From NCBI GenBank assembly GCA_050246475.1, contig JBFWVZ010000001.1, positions 248,001 through 312,000 of the forward strand: a stretch of DNA of 64,000 nt, in the 5' to 3' direction. A model generated the notes under the pieces. The model saw only the letters and a program-made list of their open reading frames with translations. It was not told the DNA's origin and did not search any database. Below are positions 27,982 to 39,137 of the stretch, one piece after another. Source of the DNA: CADEEL01 sp050246475 (GTDB taxonomy: Bacteria; Pseudomonadota; Alphaproteobacteria; Caulobacterales; Aquidulcibacteraceae). Both the position numbers and the translations under genes were made by a program. Each line of letters begins with the position of its first letter. Position 1 is the stretch's first letter.

Positions 27982-28827
27982 CTAGTGCGCCATCAGCAGC
28001 GGCGTTTGCGCGATGCGCAGCAGGTCGCGCGTGGCGCCGCCGAACACCAGTTCGCGCAGCCGGGAAGACGCATAGCCGCCCATCACGATGAGATCGGCGT
28101 CGATGTCGCGCGCGGCGCCGCAGAGCGCGGCGGAGACGGAGCGCCCAGCGCCGTCGACGTTGCGCACCTCGACCGTCTTGCCGCGCCGCTGGAGATGCGC
28201 GGCGATGTTGGCGCCCGGCTGTTCACCGTGGCCAAACACCTTGGGTTTCGCATCGACGGTGACGACGTGGACGATGTCGGCGCCGTCGATCAGGGGCGCC
28301 GCATCCGCCATGGCGCGGGTGGCTTCGCGGCTCGCATCCCACGCGATCATCACGCGCTTGCCGACGCCTTGCTCGCGCGTCCAGCCCGGCGGCGCCACGA
28401 GCGCGGGCCGGCCTGCGTGAAAGAGCACGCCTTCGACGATTTCATCGCGCAGCTCGCCGACCTCGCCTTCGGCTGGGCGCGTCAGCACCGCGACGTCGGC
28501 GTAGCGGGCGTGCACGGCCGCCACGCGCCCGAGATCGCGCGCCAACGCTTCGGTCACGCGCAGCTCCACTGGGCGCGCAGATTGCTTCACGCGCGCCTCG
28601 AGCTTCTTACGCTCATCGTCGGCCTGCACGCGCGCGCGGCCGAGCAATTCGGCCCAGACGCCGGCGACGACGGTTGGCTCATAAGCAAGTGGCTCATCGG
28701 GCAACGGCGTCAGGAACGTCGCGGCCATGTGCGAGTCAAAGCGCTCGGCAATCGTTTCGCCGAGCGCGATCGCGGGTTCGTCGGCGGCGGCATCGGCCAC
28801 GAACACGAGAACGTCTTTCCAACTCAT
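27982..28827 (-). CDS. Universal stress protein, two-domain
   Basis: 281 residues, the length of two fused Usp domains. The C-terminal half holds the ATP-binding pattern MGGYASSRLRELVFGGATR; the N-terminal half is more divergent and lacks a clear copy of this loop. Cytosolic. Usp proteins respond to starvation and stress, but the exact role is unknown. It is divergent from the aldehyde dehydrogenase gene. Confidence 0.88.
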   Translation of the reverse strand: MSWKDVLVFVADAAADEPAIALGETIAERFDSHMAATFLTPLPDEPLAYEPTVVAGVWAELLGRARVQADDERKKLEARVKQSARPVELRVTEALARDLGRVAAVHARYADVAVLTRPAEGEVGELRDEIVEGVLFHAGRPALVAPPGWTREQGVGKRVMIAWDASREATRAMADAAPLIDGADIVHVVTVDAKPKVFGHGEQPGANIAAHLQRRGKTVEVRNVDGAGRSVSAALCGAARDIDADLIVMGGYASSRLRELVFGGATRDLLRIAQTPLLMAH

Positions 28828-28933
28828 TGGCCCTCAACCTTTCACTTGATGGGGATATAGCGCGGCGCGTGCGCGGAGGCGAGCGCTTGCCAGCGCGGCG
28901 GCAAAATCCGATGTGGGGCGAAAGAGGTCTCTC

Positions 28934-30373
28934 ATGACGATCCCCATCCGCTCCGACGCATTCATCGACGGCCGCTGGACGAGCGGCGCTAAGCGCTTTC
29001 CGGTGCTCAATCCCGCGACGCTCAATGTCATTGCGGAAGCGCCTGATCTCGGCGCGGCAGAGACCGAAGCCGCGATCGCGGCCGCGCACGCGGCGCTGCC
29101 GGGATGGGCGGGGCTCCTTGCCGCCGAACGCGGGCGGATATTGGAGACATGGTACGATCTCATCGTACGCGACGCCGAGCGCATCGCGCGCTTGATGACA
29201 GCGGAAGGCGGCAAGCCGCTCGCTGAAGCCAAGGGCGAAGTGCTCTACGCGGCCGCGTTCATCAAATGGTTCGCCGAAGAGGGGCGGCGCGCGTACGGGC
29301 GCACAATCCCGACGACGGTGGCGAGCCGGCGCTATGTGACCATCCGCCAGCCGGTCGGCGTCGTCGCCGCGATCACGCCTTGGAATTTTCCAGCCGCGAT
29401 GATCACGCGCAAGGCCGGGCCCGCGCTCGCGGCCGGCTGCACGATCGTCTTGAAGCCGCCGATGCAGACGCCGCTGACCGCACTGGCGCTTGCGGAGCTT
29501 TCGATCGAAGCGGGTCTGCCGCCGGGCGTCTTCAACATCGTGACGACGAGCGATGCGCGCAGCGTCGGGGACGTGATGTGCGCGAGCCCGCTGGTGCGCA
29601 AGCTCTCGTTCACCGGCTCGACGGCGGTGGGCAAGCAGCTCGCCGCGCAGTGCGCCTCGACAGTGAAGCGCCTCTCGCTCGAGCTTGGCGGCAACGCGCC
29701 GCTCATCGTGTTCGCGGACGCCGATCTTGATCTCGCTGTAAAGGGCGCGATCGCCTCAAAGTTCCGCAATGCGGGGCAGACGTGCGTGTGCGCCAACCGA
29801 ATCCTGGTGGAGGATGCGATCTACGAGACGTTCTCGCAAAAACTCGCGGAGGCCGTGCGGGCGTTGAAGGTGGGACCGGGCGATCGGGACGGCGTGCAGA
29901 TCGGGCCGCTGATCGATCAGAAGGCGATCGAGAAAGTGTCCGAACTCGTCGCGGAGGCGCGCGCGCAAGGCGCAACGGCGCTCGTCGGGGGCGAGAAGCA
30001 TCAAGCGGGCGCTCAGTTCTTCACGCCGACCGTGCTCACCAACGTCACATCGACGATGGGCGTCTTCCGGGAAGAAATTTTCGGGCCGGTCGCGCCGCTG
30101 ATCAAGTTCAAGGGCGACGATGAAGCTGTCACACTCGCGAACGACACCGAGTATGGGCTTGCCGCCTATTTCTTCACCAAGGACGTTTCGCGCGCGTGGC
30201 GCGTGGCGGAGCGGCTCGATTACGGCATGGTCTCGATCAATGACGGCATCCTCTCCAACGAAGTTTCGCCGTTCGGCGGCGTGAAGGAGAGCGGGCTCGG
30301 GCGCGAGGGCGGCGTCGAGGGGCTGGAGGAATTCCTCGAGACGAAGTTTATCAATTTCGGCGGGATCGGCTAA
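28934..30373 (+). CDS. NAD(P)-dependent aldehyde dehydrogenase, succinate-semialdehyde dehydrogenase-like
   Basis: 479 residues. The catalytic cysteine is in GQTCVCANR and the general-base Glu in LELGGNAP; the NAD fold motif GSTAVGKQL is present. The VCANR context and overall length match GabD-type enzymes that oxidise succinate semialdehyde to succinate. ATG at 28934 follows AGAGG; seven extra residues upstream are not needed. No gabT is nearby, so the substrate is inferred from similarity alone. Confidence 0.9.
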   Translation: MTIPIRSDAFIDGRWTSGAKRFPVLNPATLNVIAEAPDLGAAETEAAIAAAHAALPGWAGLLAAERGRILETWYDLIVRDAERIARLMTAEGGKPLAEAKGEVLYAAAFIKWFAEEGRRAYGRTIPTTVASRRYVTIRQPVGVVAAITPWNFPAAMITRKAGPALAAGCTIVLKPPMQTPLTALALAELSIEAGLPPGVFNIVTTSDARSVGDVMCASPLVRKLSFTGSTAVGKQLAAQCASTVKRLSLELGGNAPLIVFADADLDLAVKGAIASKFRNAGQTCVCANRILVEDAIYETFSQKLAEAVRALKVGPGDRDGVQIGPLIDQKAIEKVSELVAEARAQGATALVGGEKHQAGAQFFTPTVLTNVTSTMGVFREEIFGPVAPLIKFKGDDEAVTLANDTEYGLAAYFFTKDVSRAWRVAERLDYGMVSINDGILSNEVSPFGGVKESGLGREGGVEGLEEFLETKFINFGGIG

Positions 30374-30376
30374 GGC

Positions 30377-31108
30377 CTAATCTTCGGCGATAGAGACGGC
30401 GGAAGCCAATACCGGCCCGCCGTTCGGCGCCTGAATGATGATCGCGCACGCGCGCCGGCAGAGCACGCCGGAGAAGCTTTCGCGCGTCGCCTCCCAATAG
30501 CCGATGCGCTCAATGGAGCGGACGAGGTTGTAGTGCGGCACGTTGCGTCCCGCATTGTCGCCGGAACCCACTGTTTGCATGATCGGACCCGGATCGAAGG
30601 CGACCGCCCAAATATCGGCGGGCACAATCGGCGCGCGCGGCGCGGTGATCTCAACGCGCGCGCGGTACGAGAGCTGGCGGATGGCGATGCGCGGCGCAGG
30701 CGCTGTCGGGGCGGCGCGCATTTGGGCGATGAGATCGCGCACGGGCTCGGCGCGCGCGCCGCGCACATGGGCGACGCCGTTGACGATCACGTCGGGCGTC
30801 ATCAAACCGCGCGCGCGCAACGCGCGGCCGAAGGCGCGCTGGCGTTGGGAAAAGGCGCGCTGCGAAAAGGTGTCGCGCCAGCCGAGATAGTTCCAGTAAT
30901 CGACCGAAAAGGTGAGCGCGATCACGTCCTGCTCGCGGGCGAGCTGGCCGACCAAGCGGTTGGCGCTCCAGCATTCGGCGCAGCTTTGGCTCGTATAGAG
31001 CTCAACCAGAATCGGCCCCGCCGGGCGCGGCGCCGGTTGTGCGTGCGCTGCAAACGGGAGCGCGCACAGCCAGAACGCCGCAGCCGCGAGAAATGCCCGG
31101 AACACCAT
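30377..31108 (-). CDS. Exported DUF1223 thioredoxin-like protein
   Basis: 243 residues with a signal peptide (about residues 1-24, ending AAHA), then the DUF1223 core: VELYTSQSCAECWSANRL with a CxxC-like CAEC pair, SVDYWNYLGWRDTF and TPDVIVNG. The fold is thioredoxin-like and the protein should be periplasmic; its redox role is unproven. ATG at 31108 is favoured over a GTG one codon upstream. Its stop is three bases from the end of the convergent aldehyde dehydrogenase gene. Confidence 0.9.
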   Translation of the reverse strand: MVFRAFLAAAAFWLCALPFAAHAQPAPRPAGPILVELYTSQSCAECWSANRLVGQLAREQDVIALTFSVDYWNYLGWRDTFSQRAFSQRQRAFGRALRARGLMTPDVIVNGVAHVRGARAEPVRDLIAQMRAAPTAPAPRIAIRQLSYRARVEITAPRAPIVPADIWAVAFDPGPIMQTVGSGDNAGRNVPHYNLVRSIERIGYWEATRESFSGVLCRRACAIIIQAPNGGPVLASAVSIAED

Positions 31109-31173
31109 CACCGCACCCTGTGTGTCCCCCTCGCGAAGGTCGACTCAACACGCTGTGACGGCGAAAACGAGGC

Positions 31174-33873
<2,700 letters not shown>

Positions 33874-33914
33874 GAAGCGCCTCCTTGATGTCTGATTGCG
33901 AGATCAAAGGCGCG

Positions 33915-33972
33915 GCGGGGTGCGCCCCGCATGGCCGGAAGGCACGCGTCTAACCCTGTAGATAGCAGGGTT
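33915..33972 (-). promoter_or_regulatory. Two hairpins between DUF4349 gene and acnA
   Basis: AACCCTG/CAGGGTT with a 7-base loop (33952-33972) and GCGGGG/CCCCGC with a 4-base loop (33915-33930). The first may be a weak terminator for the DUF4349 gene; the second lies 41 bases before the acnA start. Neither carries a T-tract on the minus strand. Function not shown. Confidence 0.35.
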
Positions 33973-33987
33973 CGGCCTTTATGCAAT

Positions 33988-34983
33988 TCAGGCGGGCGGG
34001 GGCGCGTCGGTTTCGCGCGGCGGGTTGCGGCGGAAAAGCCGCCCGCCGCGCGCGCGCCGCACCCGCAGCACGATCCACGCGATGAGCCCCAAAACGAGCG
34101 CCCAAGGCAGCAGCACCGCGACGATGCTCACGATCCAGGCGAAGCCCATCACGATGAGGCCCAAGAAGCCGGCGAAGGCGTTGGTCAGCGGCTCGAACGT
34201 GTCGCTGGCGACGGCGCGCGGCGTCGATTCATAATTGACCGTCAGTTCGGACATGGCGACGCGCGTGCGCATGACGGCGAGGTTCGATTCCGTCGCGTCG
34301 ATTTCGGCCTGCACGCGCGCGAGTTCGCGCTCGACCTCTAGCAGATCGGAGAGGCGGCCGGGGCGGCTCGCCAACATTTGCTGCAGGCGGTCGCGCAGGG
34401 TGCGCATGGCGCGCAAGCGCGCTTCGGTGTCCACGATGGCGCGGGTCAGATCCTCGGTGCTGGTCGATTGGGCGCGCATGCGCCCGCCGGCCGTTTCCGC
34501 ATCGCCTTCCAAACGGCCGCGGAAGCTCGCCAGCCATTGCGGTTCGGCGCGAATCTGCAGCGCGCCGGTGACGCGCGAGTCGGGATCGCCGGTGCGGTTG
34601 GAGCCGATGAGCTGGCACAGACGCGGGCCGGCCTGTGTGCAGGCTTGCGCGTGCGCATCCATGATTCCGGCCAATCGATCGGCGGGAACTTCGAGCAGCA
34701 CCGTGTAGGCGTAAGCGAGATAAAGAATGGGGGCGGGCGCGTTGGGCCCACCCGGCGTCGCCGTCGTCCCCGGCTCCGCTGCGGCCTCGCCGCCGGCCGT
34801 GTTGCGCCCGCGCGCGTCCATGTCGGCGGCTGGCGCGGATGGCGGAGCCGTGTCCGCGAAGCCTTGCGCGGCTTCTTCCTGCACGGCATCGGCCGTCACC
34901 GATCCGTTCGACATCATGTTGCCCGGCTGGCCGCAGCCGAATGCACCGAAGGCCAGGACAAGGCTCAGGATCAGTGCGCGCAT
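33988..34983 (-). CDS. DUF4349 lipoprotein-like membrane protein
   Basis: 331 residues. The N terminus looks like a lipoprotein signal (GAFGC, Cys17), followed by a disordered stretch. The periplasmic region has the DUF4349 pattern: LTRAIVDTEARLRAMRTLRDRL and a coiled coil LSDLLEVERELARVQAEID (about residues 180-250). A membrane segment follows near 280-305, then a basic tail. The function of DUF4349 is unknown. It is divergent from ccmA, with 111 bases between. Confidence 0.87.
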   Translation of the reverse strand: MRALILSLVLAFGAFGCGQPGNMMSNGSVTADAVQEEAAQGFADTAPPSAPAADMDARGRNTAGGEAAAEPGTTATPGGPNAPAPILYLAYAYTVLLEVPADRLAGIMDAHAQACTQAGPRLCQLIGSNRTGDPDSRVTGALQIRAEPQWLASFRGRLEGDAETAGGRMRAQSTSTEDLTRAIVDTEARLRAMRTLRDRLQQMLASRPGRLSDLLEVERELARVQAEIDATESNLAVMRTRVAMSELTVNYESTPRAVASDTFEPLTNAFAGFLGLIVMGFAWIVSIVAVLLPWALVLGLIAWIVLRVRRARGGRLFRRNPPRETDAPPPA

Positions 34984-35094
34984 GAAATCTCCCCGTCAGG
35001 CCGGCGCGCTTGGCGCGCGCGCCGGGCGCCCCTAGAAGCACGCCATGTTGCGGCTTTTCTATGCACGCGGGCGGGCGCGAACCAAGGGCTGCGG

Positions 35095-35676
35095 GTGAAG
35101 ATCAGCGTCGAACAATTGGGGCTGGCGCGGGGGGAGCGGGTTCTGTTCGAGAACCTTTCGTTCGAGGCCGCAGCGGGCGGCTTCATCGAAGTGCATGGCG
35201 CAAACGGGGCGGGAAAGACGAGCCTCTTGCGCGCGCTGGCGGGATGGCTGCGCCCGTTTGCCGGCGCCATCCGCTACGATCACGAAGCGCCCGCGCTCGC
35301 CATGCATGTGCTGGCGCATCGCGAGGGCCTGAAGGCGCAGCAAAGCGCGCTCGCGCATGTGCGCTATTGGGCGGGGCTGCTCGGCGGAAACGACGCGCTC
35401 GGCGCGGAGGCGCTCACACGCGTCGGGCTGGCGCGCGCGGCAGCGCTGCCGGCGCGCGTTCTCTCGCGCGGGCAGATGCGCCGGCTTGCTTTGACGCGGC
35501 TCATCGTTGCGCCGCGCCCGCTCTGGCTGCTCGATGAACCCGCCGCGGGCTTGGACGAAGAAGGCAAGGCGCTGATCGCGTCGCTGATCGCGGATCATGC
35601 GCGCGGCGGCGGAACGATCGTCGCATCGTGTCACGAACCGCTTGGGCCCGATCCAATGCACGTGGTGCGCCTGTGA
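35095..35676 (+). CDS. ccmA: Heme exporter ATP-binding protein CcmA
   Basis: 193 residues, the ATPase of the CcmAB heme-handling complex for c-type cytochrome maturation. Walker A is GANGAGKTSLL (about residue 37) and Walker B LWLLDEPAAGLDEEG (about 145). The ABC signature reads LSRGQMRRLALT. The start is GTG at 35095 (VKISVEQLGLARG). Its stop overlaps the ccmB start (GTGA). First gene of ccmABCDG. Confidence 0.95.
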   Translation: MKISVEQLGLARGERVLFENLSFEAAAGGFIEVHGANGAGKTSLLRALAGWLRPFAGAIRYDHEAPALAMHVLAHREGLKAQQSALAHVRYWAGLLGGNDALGAEALTRVGLARAAALPARVLSRGQMRRLALTRLIVAPRPLWLLDEPAAGLDEEGKALIASLIADHARGGGTIVASCHEPLGPDPMHVVRL

Positions 35677-36338
35677 GCGCGGCGCTCGCGCTTTTCCGGC
35701 GCGATCTGGCGCTCGCGTGGAGCGCCGGCGCGGGTGCTGCTGCGCCGCTCGGATTCTTTCTGGGCGCCGCGGCGCTTCTGCCGCTCACGATCGGGGCCGA
35801 GCGTGCGCTGCTTGCGCAAGTCGGGCCGCCCATCCTCTGGATCGCGGCGGCGCTCGCGGCGCTGCTGGTGCTTGAGCGTCTCTTCCAAGCCGATCTTGAA
35901 GAGGGCGGGCTCGATCAATTGCTGCTTTCGCCCGCGCCACTCGAAGCTTTGGTGGCGGCGAAGGCGGCGGCGCTTTGGCTCGCGGTGGGCGTTCCCATTG
36001 CGCTCGCGTCGATCCCCGTCTCCATCATGCTGCAGGCGCCGGCCGAAGCGGCGCCTGTCATCGCCCTTTCGTTGGCGATCGGGATGGCGGCGTTCATCGG
36101 CGCTGGGCTGATCGGCGCGGCCGCGGCGGCCGGCGTCAAGCGCGCGGGCGTGCTGATCGCGCTTCTCGTGTTGCCGTTCTTCGCGCCGCCCATTCTCTTT
36201 GGCGCAACGGCGGCGCTTGATGCGGCGCAAGGCACGCCCTTCGGACCGGCGTTCTTGCTGCTCTGCGGCTGCGCGCTTTTCGCGCTGGCGCTCGGGCCGG
36301 TCGCGGCGGCTGCGGCTTTGCGTCTCCAAACGGAGTGA
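35673..36338 (+). CDS. ccmB: Heme exporter membrane protein CcmB
   Basis: 221 residues with six membrane segments. It begins VSAALALFRRDLALAW and has the RLFQADLEEGGLDQLLLSP segment typical of CcmB. It works with CcmA to release heme-loaded CcmE. GTG at 35673 overlaps the ccmA stop by four bases. The gap to ccmC is 39 bases. Confidence 0.95.
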   Translation: MSAALALFRRDLALAWSAGAGAAAPLGFFLGAAALLPLTIGAERALLAQVGPPILWIAAALAALLVLERLFQADLEEGGLDQLLLSPAPLEALVAAKAAALWLAVGVPIALASIPVSIMLQAPAEAAPVIALSLAIGMAAFIGAGLIGAAAAAGVKRAGVLIALLVLPFFAPPILFGATAALDAAQGTPFGPAFLLLCGCALFALALGPVAAAAALRLQTE

Positions 36339-36377
36339 TGATTTGAACGCCGCCCAGCCCCGCGATAGCCAAACGCC

Positions 36378-37106
36378 ATGATCCAGGCGCTTGCCAATCC
36401 TCAGCGCTTTCTCGGCTTCTCACGCTGGGCCGCGCCGCTTGCAGCGGCGCTTGCAATCGTGCTCTTCGCGATCGGGCTGCCGTGGGGGCTCTTCTTTTCG
36501 CCGGCGGACTACCAGCAGGGCGAGAGCGTGCGGATCATGTATGTGCACGTGCCCGCCGCATGGTGGGCGCTCGGCATTTATGCGTTCATGGGGGGCGCGA
36601 GCTTCACGGCGCTTATCTGGCGCCATGCGCTCGCCGACGTCGCAGCGAAAGCAGCCGCGCCCATCGGCGCCGCTTACGCGGGACTTTGCCTCTTCACCGG
36701 TTCGCTCTGGGGCGCGCCGACCTGGGGCACGTGGTGGGTGTGGGACGCGCGGCTCACCTCCATGCTCATCCTCTTTCTCACCTATCTCGGCTATCTGGCG
36801 CTTCACGCTGCGATCGAGGACCGCGCGCGCGCGGCGCGGCTCGCCGCCGTGCTTTGCCTCGCCGGGGTCATCAACCTTCCGATCGTGCATTATTCGGTGG
36901 AGTGGTGGAGCACGCTTCATCAACCCGCGAGCATTCTGCGCACGGGCGGCTCGGCCATTCATGCCTCCATGATGGGACCGCTTTTCACGATGGCGGGGGC
37001 GTACGCGGCGGCGTTCGCAGCGCTTGTGCTCATCAACATGCGCGCGGAGATTTTCGAGAGGCGGGCGGAGTCGCTTGCGGTCAAGCGCGCGCGAGCGACG
37101 GCATGA
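36378..37106 (+). CDS. ccmC: Cytochrome c maturation protein CcmC
   Basis: 242 residues, six membrane segments and the tryptophan-rich heme-binding motif WGTWWVWDARLTS. It handles heme on the periplasmic face and passes it to CcmE. Histidines in MYVHVPAAW and IVHYSVEWW are the likely ligands. It overlaps ccmD by four bases. Confidence 0.97.
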   Translation: MIQALANPQRFLGFSRWAAPLAAALAIVLFAIGLPWGLFFSPADYQQGESVRIMYVHVPAAWWALGIYAFMGGASFTALIWRHALADVAAKAAAPIGAAYAGLCLFTGSLWGAPTWGTWWVWDARLTSMLILFLTYLGYLALHAAIEDRARAARLAAVLCLAGVINLPIVHYSVEWWSTLHQPASILRTGGSAIHASMMGPLFTMAGAYAAAFAALVLINMRAEIFERRAESLAVKRARATA

Positions 37107-37246
37107 GCGCTCAGATTGGGGATCCGCACTGGGCCTATGTGTGGCCAGCGTACGCGGCGACGATCGCGTGCTTCGTCGGCCTTGCGATCTATTCGGTGGC
37201 GCGGCTCGTCAAATGGAGCGACGCCGCGAAGGACGACGACGCGTGA
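37103..37246 (+). CDS. ccmD: Heme exporter small protein CcmD
   Basis: 47 residues, a single membrane helix (AYVWPAYAATIACFVGLAIYS, about residues 11-31) followed by a charged tail, which is the usual form of CcmD. It links CcmABC with CcmE. It overlaps ccmC at its start and ccmG at its end (GTGA). Confidence 0.9.
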   Translation: MSAQIGDPHWAYVWPAYAATIACFVGLAIYSVARLVKWSDAAKDDDA

Positions 37247-37773
37247 CCCGCTTCTGGGCGTTCGCGCCGCTCATCGCGTTTCTGCTGGTCGCCGCCGCGG
37301 CGTTCGCGGTGCTCACGCTTTCGGGCGAGCGCGAGACGGTTTCGCGTGAGGGTCTGGTCGGGCAGGCCGCGCCCGCCTACGCGCTCACCCGACTCGAAGG
37401 AGGCGAGGGCGCACTCACGCCCGCCGCATTCGAGGGCCGCACCTACGTCGTCAATCTCTTTGCCTCCTGGTGCGCGCCGTGCCGCGTTGAGCACCGGCAT
37501 CTGATGGCGCTCCGCGCCGAGGGGGCGCCCATTCTCGGCATCGCTTACAAGAACCGCCCCGCAAGCGCGGCAGCGTTTCTGGCGGAGCTCGGCAATCCCT
37601 ACGAGGCCGTGGGGCTCGATCCACAAGGCGATTATGCGCTGCAGATCGGCGTCACCGGCGTACCAGAGACGTTCGTGATCGGGCCGGACGGGCGCATCCG
37701 CGCGCTTCATCGCGGCGCCATCAACGAGCAGGTGATTGCCGAGGTGATCCGGCCGGCGCTTGCCGCGCCCTAG
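37243..37773 (+). CDS. ccmG: Thiol:disulfide interchange protein CcmG/DsbE
   Basis: 176 residues: one N-terminal membrane anchor (about residues 5-26) and a periplasmic thioredoxin domain with WCAPC (Cys77 and Cys80). It keeps apocytochrome cysteines reduced for heme attachment. The cis-proline loop is GVTGVPETFVI. The GTG at 37243 overlaps ccmD by four bases. The stop overlaps the convergent MarR stop. ccmE, F, H and I are absent from the window. Confidence 0.95.
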   Translation: MTRFWAFAPLIAFLLVAAAAFAVLTLSGERETVSREGLVGQAAPAYALTRLEGGEGALTPAAFEGRTYVVNLFASWCAPCRVEHRHLMALRAEGAPILGIAYKNRPASAAAFLAELGNPYEAVGLDPQGDYALQIGVTGVPETFVIGPDGRIRALHRGAINEQVIAEVIRPALAAP

Positions 37774-38324
37774 CGGCGGCGCGCCCGCTTATTCTTAGTT
37801 TTTTTCGTCTGCTTCGGCTTGGCGCGCCCGGCTTGCGCCCTCTTGGGAGCTGCCTTCTTGCGCGCCCGCGGCGCGGGCTGGGCCACATCCGCCGCCGCCG
37901 AGAGCTTCGTCAGCGTCTCCAACAGCGCTTTGCGTTCTCCACGCGGCAGCGCTTCGAGCAGCGCTTCATCGGCGGCGCGCGCGAACGGCACGCTCGCCGT
38001 CAGCGCCGCGCGCCCGGCGGCGGCAAGGGTCACCGCGTTGGCGCGCGCATCGTTGGCCGCCGTCACACGGATGATCCAGCCGCGCTTCTCCATGCGCGTG
38101 ATCATGTCCGCGAGCGTGGAGCGGTCGATCCCCGTTGCTGAGACGAGATCAGTCTGGCTCCTGCCCGGCTGCTCGGCGATTGCAGCGAGCACCGCGAACT
38201 GGCGAAGCGTGACGCTGCGTTCGCCCGCGAGTGCGGCGAAGCGATCCGACGCGAGCTGTTGTGCGCGGTGCAGCAAATGGCTCGGGCTCTCAGCGAGAGC
38301 GAAGGACGCTTTGGGGCTCGCCAT
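37770..38324 (-). CDS. MarR-family regulator with Lys/Arg-rich tail
   Basis: 184 residues. The winged helix-turn-helix is visible at TLRQFAVLAAIAEQPGRSQTDLV to IDRSTLADMITRMEKRGWI (about residues 40-85). The last ~40 residues are a low-complexity Ala/Pro/Lys/Arg tail (RARKKAAPKRAQAGRAK... then KKTKNKRARRR), like histone H1 or AlgP tails and unusual for MarR. ATG at 38324 follows GAGAGGAAA; the longer in-frame form is rejected. It is probably a DNA-binding repressor of unknown ligand. Confidence 0.88.
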   Translation of the reverse strand: MASPKASFALAESPSHLLHRAQQLASDRFAALAGERSVTLRQFAVLAAIAEQPGRSQTDLVSATGIDRSTLADMITRMEKRGWIIRVTAANDARANAVTLAAAGRAALTASVPFARAADEALLEALPRGERKALLETLTKLSAAADVAQPAPRARKKAAPKRAQAGRAKPKQTKKTKNKRARRR

Positions 38325-38409
38325 CGGGTTTCCTCTCGAACGTGAAATAGTTGTTCGCGAATCTAGTGCGCTTGACGCATCGTGCAACGCCAAATCGTCC
38401 GAACGCTGA

Positions 38410-39063
38410 TCAAGCCTGCGTGGTCGGGCGTTCGGATTGCGCTTGCGCTTCGTCCGCAGGCGATTCGTCCGCGTCGGATTCGCCGCTTTGGCCGATGTGC
38501 TTCATGGTGATCGGCAGATTGAGGAGCGCGAAGCCGATGAGCAGCGGATAGACGATGAAGAGCCGGGAATTGACCCAGAATTCAAACGTCTGAGTCAAAC
38601 GGATCGCTTCGTTGACGCCGGCCATGAAGATGAAGAAGAGGCCCCAGCGGATCGCCAGAATGTTCCACACGCGATCGGGCAGCGCGAAAGCGTGCCGAAG
38701 CAGCAATTTCCAGATGTTGCGCCGGATAAGGAGCGAGAAAAAGATCGCGGCTGCGTAGAAGAGATAGACGAAGGTCGGCTTGATCTGGATAAAGGTCTGG
38801 TCGTGCAGCGCGATGGTGAGGCCGCCGAATGCGGTCACGAGCACGCCTGTGACAATGAGGACGGGCGGGACCCGGCGGGTGCGCAGCCAGGAATAGGCGA
38901 TGGCGGCCAGGGTAGCGGCTATGAAAATGCCAGTCGCCCAATAGATCGCGTCGTCCGGGCGAACGCGCTGGAGCACGTTGAAGCTCAGAACGAAGAGGAT
39001 GATCGGCCCCAAATCGACCAATAACTGGCCGCCGGCCCTCGCGGTGTCGCGTCCTGCGCTCAT
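38410..39063 (-). CDS. YciB-like inner membrane septation protein
   Basis: 217 residues with five or six membrane segments. The beginning LLVDLGPIILFVLSFN and the IQIKPTFVYLFYAAAIFFSLL segment are typical of YciB/IspZ, which affects cell envelope and division. The C-terminal 25 residues are acidic and outside the family core. ATG at 39063 follows GAGGAAGAGC; a start four codons upstream is possible. It lies downstream of ftsY on the same strand, with 74 bases between. Confidence 0.93.
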   Translation of the reverse strand: MSAGRDTARAGGQLLVDLGPIILFVLSFNVLQRVRPDDAIYWATGIFIAATLAAIAYSWLRTRRVPPVLIVTGVLVTAFGGLTIALHDQTFIQIKPTFVYLFYAAAIFFSLLIRRNIWKLLLRHAFALPDRVWNILAIRWGLFFIFMAGVNEAIRLTQTFEFWVNSRLFIVYPLLIGFALLNLPITMKHIGQSGESDADESPADEAQAQSERPTTQA

Positions 39064-39137
39064 GCTCTTCCTCATACGGGGCCCGCGCGGGCGCGGATGC
39101 CTAAAGCAACGGACTTCAAGTTCTAAGGTCCGACGAC

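Noticed and set aside
39064..39137. Possible terminator after ftsY (CGGAC/GTCCG)
   Set aside because: Only five base pairs and a poor T-tract.
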